A DNA stretch of 64,000 bases. Source: Phycicoccus sp. (lineage in GTDB: Bacteria; Actinomycetota; Actinomycetes; Actinomycetales; Dermatophilaceae). The translations under genes and the position numbers were made by a program. This document shows, one piece after another, positions 62,836-64,000 of this stretch; positions within the stretch are counted from its first letter, which is position 1, and the number at the start of each line of letters is the position of its first letter. The notes under the pieces were generated by a model. It searched no databases. It saw nothing but the letters and a program-made list of their open reading frames with translations, and was not told the DNA's origin. The stretch spans positions 1-64,000 of the forward strand of contig JABBOX010000259.1 of the NCBI GenBank assembly GCA_012927555.1, in the 5' to 3' direction.

Positions 62836-62901
62836 ATGGACGGCTTCTGCAGCGCCAGCCTGCTGCTCTACCGGTCTACCGGCCAATTGTTGGAGCCATA
62901 G
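62836..62901 (+). pseudogene. truncated NUDIX start, duplicate of the edge gene
   Basis: ATG 62836, with GGAGGAG directly before it, opens MDGFCSASLLLYRSTGQLLEP followed by a stop (21 residues). AGCGCCAGCCTGCTGCTCTA (62851 on) is nearly identical to bases 63929-63951 of the NUDIX gene at the window edge (one difference in 23). It is thus the 5' end of a NUDIX gene cut off after about 20 codons. It lies in the gap 62675-62966, which otherwise holds nothing clear. Confidence 0.55.
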
Positions 62902-62966
62902 CTTGCGGCGCATCGAGAGAGGCGCCGTATGGCGTGTGCGCGCCTTCGCGCGTCCCGTCCGGGAAC

Positions 62967-63497
62967 TCAGGCTGAGAGCAGGGCAGCAAGGCCGTCGGCC
63001 AGATGGTCACCGCGCATCAGGGCACGAGCCCTCACGAGGTGGTCGGCCGCAGCGATGAGCCGGTCGTGCTCGACCTTGAGCAGCTCGTCATCCACCAACG
63101 AGTCGGGTGCGTGGTTGACGAACCAGGGCCGCACCTGTGCCCAGCTGTAGAGGGTCCAGCCCTCGGAGGACATCGGGCTGGGGAACCCACCGGGACCGCG
63201 CTGGCCCGCGGCCAGCAGCCGAACACCCTCATAGCTCCGCCCGGTGCGAGCCGCGATCTCCTTTAGTGTGACCAGATCCTCGCCCTGCACCGAGCTCACC
63301 ATGAGTCCAGCGGCCTCCACATCACGCAGGGCTGAGACCAGCGCATCGGCCAGCGAAGTGGCCCGGCGGTCACACCCGATCAGCGTGCGCCCGAGCTCGC
63401 GCTCCGTCGTGACGTCGTCCGCCCGGTCGAAGAGAACGTCGGTCTCTTCATCGCTCAATCGGTGGTCCACGACAAGAGTGAACTCATAGGTTTTCAT
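62967..63497 (-). CDS. helix-turn-helix protein, function unknown
   Basis: 176 aa from ATG 63497 with AAGAGGG upstream. MKTYEFTLVVDHRLSDEETDVLFDRADDVTT is a beta-alpha start, and LVTLKEIAARTGRSYEGVRLLAAGQRGPGGFP followed by YSWAQVRPWF looks like a MerR-type helix-turn-helix with wing. A C-terminal helix (DELLKVEHDRLIAAADHLV) follows. It could be an antitoxin-like or partition-type regulator. A palindrome with an embedded TATACT lies about 95 bases upstream, suggesting autoregulation. Confidence 0.65.
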   Translation of the reverse strand: MKTYEFTLVVDHRLSDEETDVLFDRADDVTTERELGRTLIGCDRRATSLADALVSALRDVEAAGLMVSSVQGEDLVTLKEIAARTGRSYEGVRLLAAGQRGPGGFPSPMSSEGWTLYSWAQVRPWFVNHAPDSLVDDELLKVEHDRLIAAADHLVRARALMRGDHLADGLAALLSA

Positions 63498-63913
63498 TGC
63501 TATCCCTCTTCCCCTGCGTGGCGATGCTTTAGGTCGAATCGGGCTACACGTCGAGCCCACTCACCATTGCAGGAACATACCCGTGTGTTGTGAGTATACA
63601 ACATAATTACTCTCAACGCAGTCAGGTCGCGCGAATGTCCAATCGAGGGCGAGGGCGAGCTCCGCCCACCAGCCAGGGGCTGCCTTCGCAATCCGGTCCT
63701 GCGTCATCGTTCTCGTCCAAGTCTCATTCGTCCGGTTCATTCACCGAGAGCATCCCATTGCCCTCCGACAGAGTCCGACGGCCGAAATCTCATCGGCGCG
63801 GACTTCCTGTTATGGCTGCGGTGGGCGTGCGTTCTGGTCCGTAGGCCGATCCGTCACCGAGCTGGGAGCCCACCCGAAGCGCGCGTGACGACGTCAACCG
63901 GCATGCTGGGCTC
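63498..63913. other. 416-base gap upstream of the edge NUDIX gene
   Basis: Contains the palindromic promoter of the HTH gene (separate entry) and an AT-rich patch. An open plus-strand frame 63590-63844 (Ser- and Arg-rich) looks non-coding. No other feature is seen. Confidence 0.4.
63586..63603 (-). promoter_or_regulatory. palindrome with embedded -10 upstream of the HTH gene
   Basis: TGTTGT-N6-ACAACA is a perfect 6-bp inverted repeat. In the minus direction its centre reads TATACT, a strong -10, placing a start site near 63586 and a leader of about 90 bases to ATG 63497. A protein bound to the palindrome would block this promoter, so self-repression by the HTH protein is plausible. Confidence 0.5.
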
Positions 63914-64000
63914 ATGGCTCAGAAGCTGAGCGCCGGCCTGCTGCTCTACCGTCGCGTCAACCAGGACGACAAGGTCGTCATGGAGGTGCTACTTGCGCAC
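63914..64000 (+). CDS. NUDIX-domain protein, N-terminal part, cut by the window edge
   Basis: ATG 63914 starts MAQKLSAGLLLYRRVNQDDK then VVMEVLLAH, the opening beta strands of a NUDIX hydrolase (SAGLLLYRR...VLLAHPGGP type). The NUDIX box itself lies outside the window, so activity cannot be judged. The 5' end is similar to the remnant at 62836. Confidence 0.75.
   Translation, partial: MAQKLSAGLLLYRRVNQDDKVVMEVLLAH

Overview
The window is high-GC, densely coded DNA from an actinobacterium. GTG and TTG starts, ATGA gene overlaps, a PIG-L/MshB-type deacetylase, an actinobacterial SAM-IV riboswitch, DtxR-type iron boxes and DosR-type hypoxia boxes all fit. The gene mix suggests the Intrasporangiaceae (Tetrasphaera or Phycicoccus type), but that is inference without a database search. 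No rRNA, tRNA, CRISPR array, IS element or phage module was recognised.

Layout. 1-8 kb: metY behind a SAM-IV riboswitch, a short GntR regulator, a DUF445 protein, an MMPL transporter and a cysteine-desulfurase-like enzyme. 8-11 kb: a hemerythrin-DUF2249 protein divergent from a SufR-like Fe-S regulator and a polytopic membrane protein, which looks like a nitrosative or redox stress module. 11.9-19.1 kb: a complete group 3b-type (NADP-linked, sulfhydrogenase-like) [NiFe] hydrogenase operon in beta-gamma-delta-alpha order. It has a cyclic-nucleotide-binding protein inserted, its own maturation protease and HypC, an EamA permease and a DUF6390 protein, and a DosR-like box upstream. 19-24 kb: an accessory stretch with a large STAND-type NTPase, a decayed GH38 mannosidase fragment, a NifX-domain protein, a three-helix-bundle protein and a DUF6308 protein.

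24-31 kb: an alpha/beta hydrolase, an MFS exporter and a potassium-type module (KimA-like permease, short KdpD kinase, KdpE). 31-40 kb: an iron-box-controlled small barrel protein, an RsbR-N-type protein, SppA, and an AddB/AddA-like helicase-nuclease pair. 40-50 kb: a DivIVA-like coiled coil, tryptophanase, L-2-hydroxyglutarate oxidase, a PLP decarboxylase, a PIG-L deacetylase, a YbaK deacylase and an ArsR-CDF metal efflux pair. 50-64 kb: a GNAT enzyme, a stand-alone GyrB-like ATPase with a degenerate motif, glpD-glpK, a divergent deoR-galT-galK operon, redox enzymes, a kinase-fold protein, membrane proteins, an HTH protein under a palindromic promoter, and a NUDIX gene cut by the window edge with a small duplicate of its 5' end about 1 kb away.

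Together the genes describe a metabolically flexible organism: hypoxic hydrogen metabolism, amino-acid breakdown (tryptophanase, decarboxylase), glycerol and galactose use, and sulfur assimilation. The main points for follow-up are the hydrogenase operon and its putative DosR box, the STAND NTPase, the degenerate GyrB-like protein, the leaderless ArsR promoter/operator and the unannotated small ORF with a strong Shine-Dalgarno sequence at 44.5 kb.
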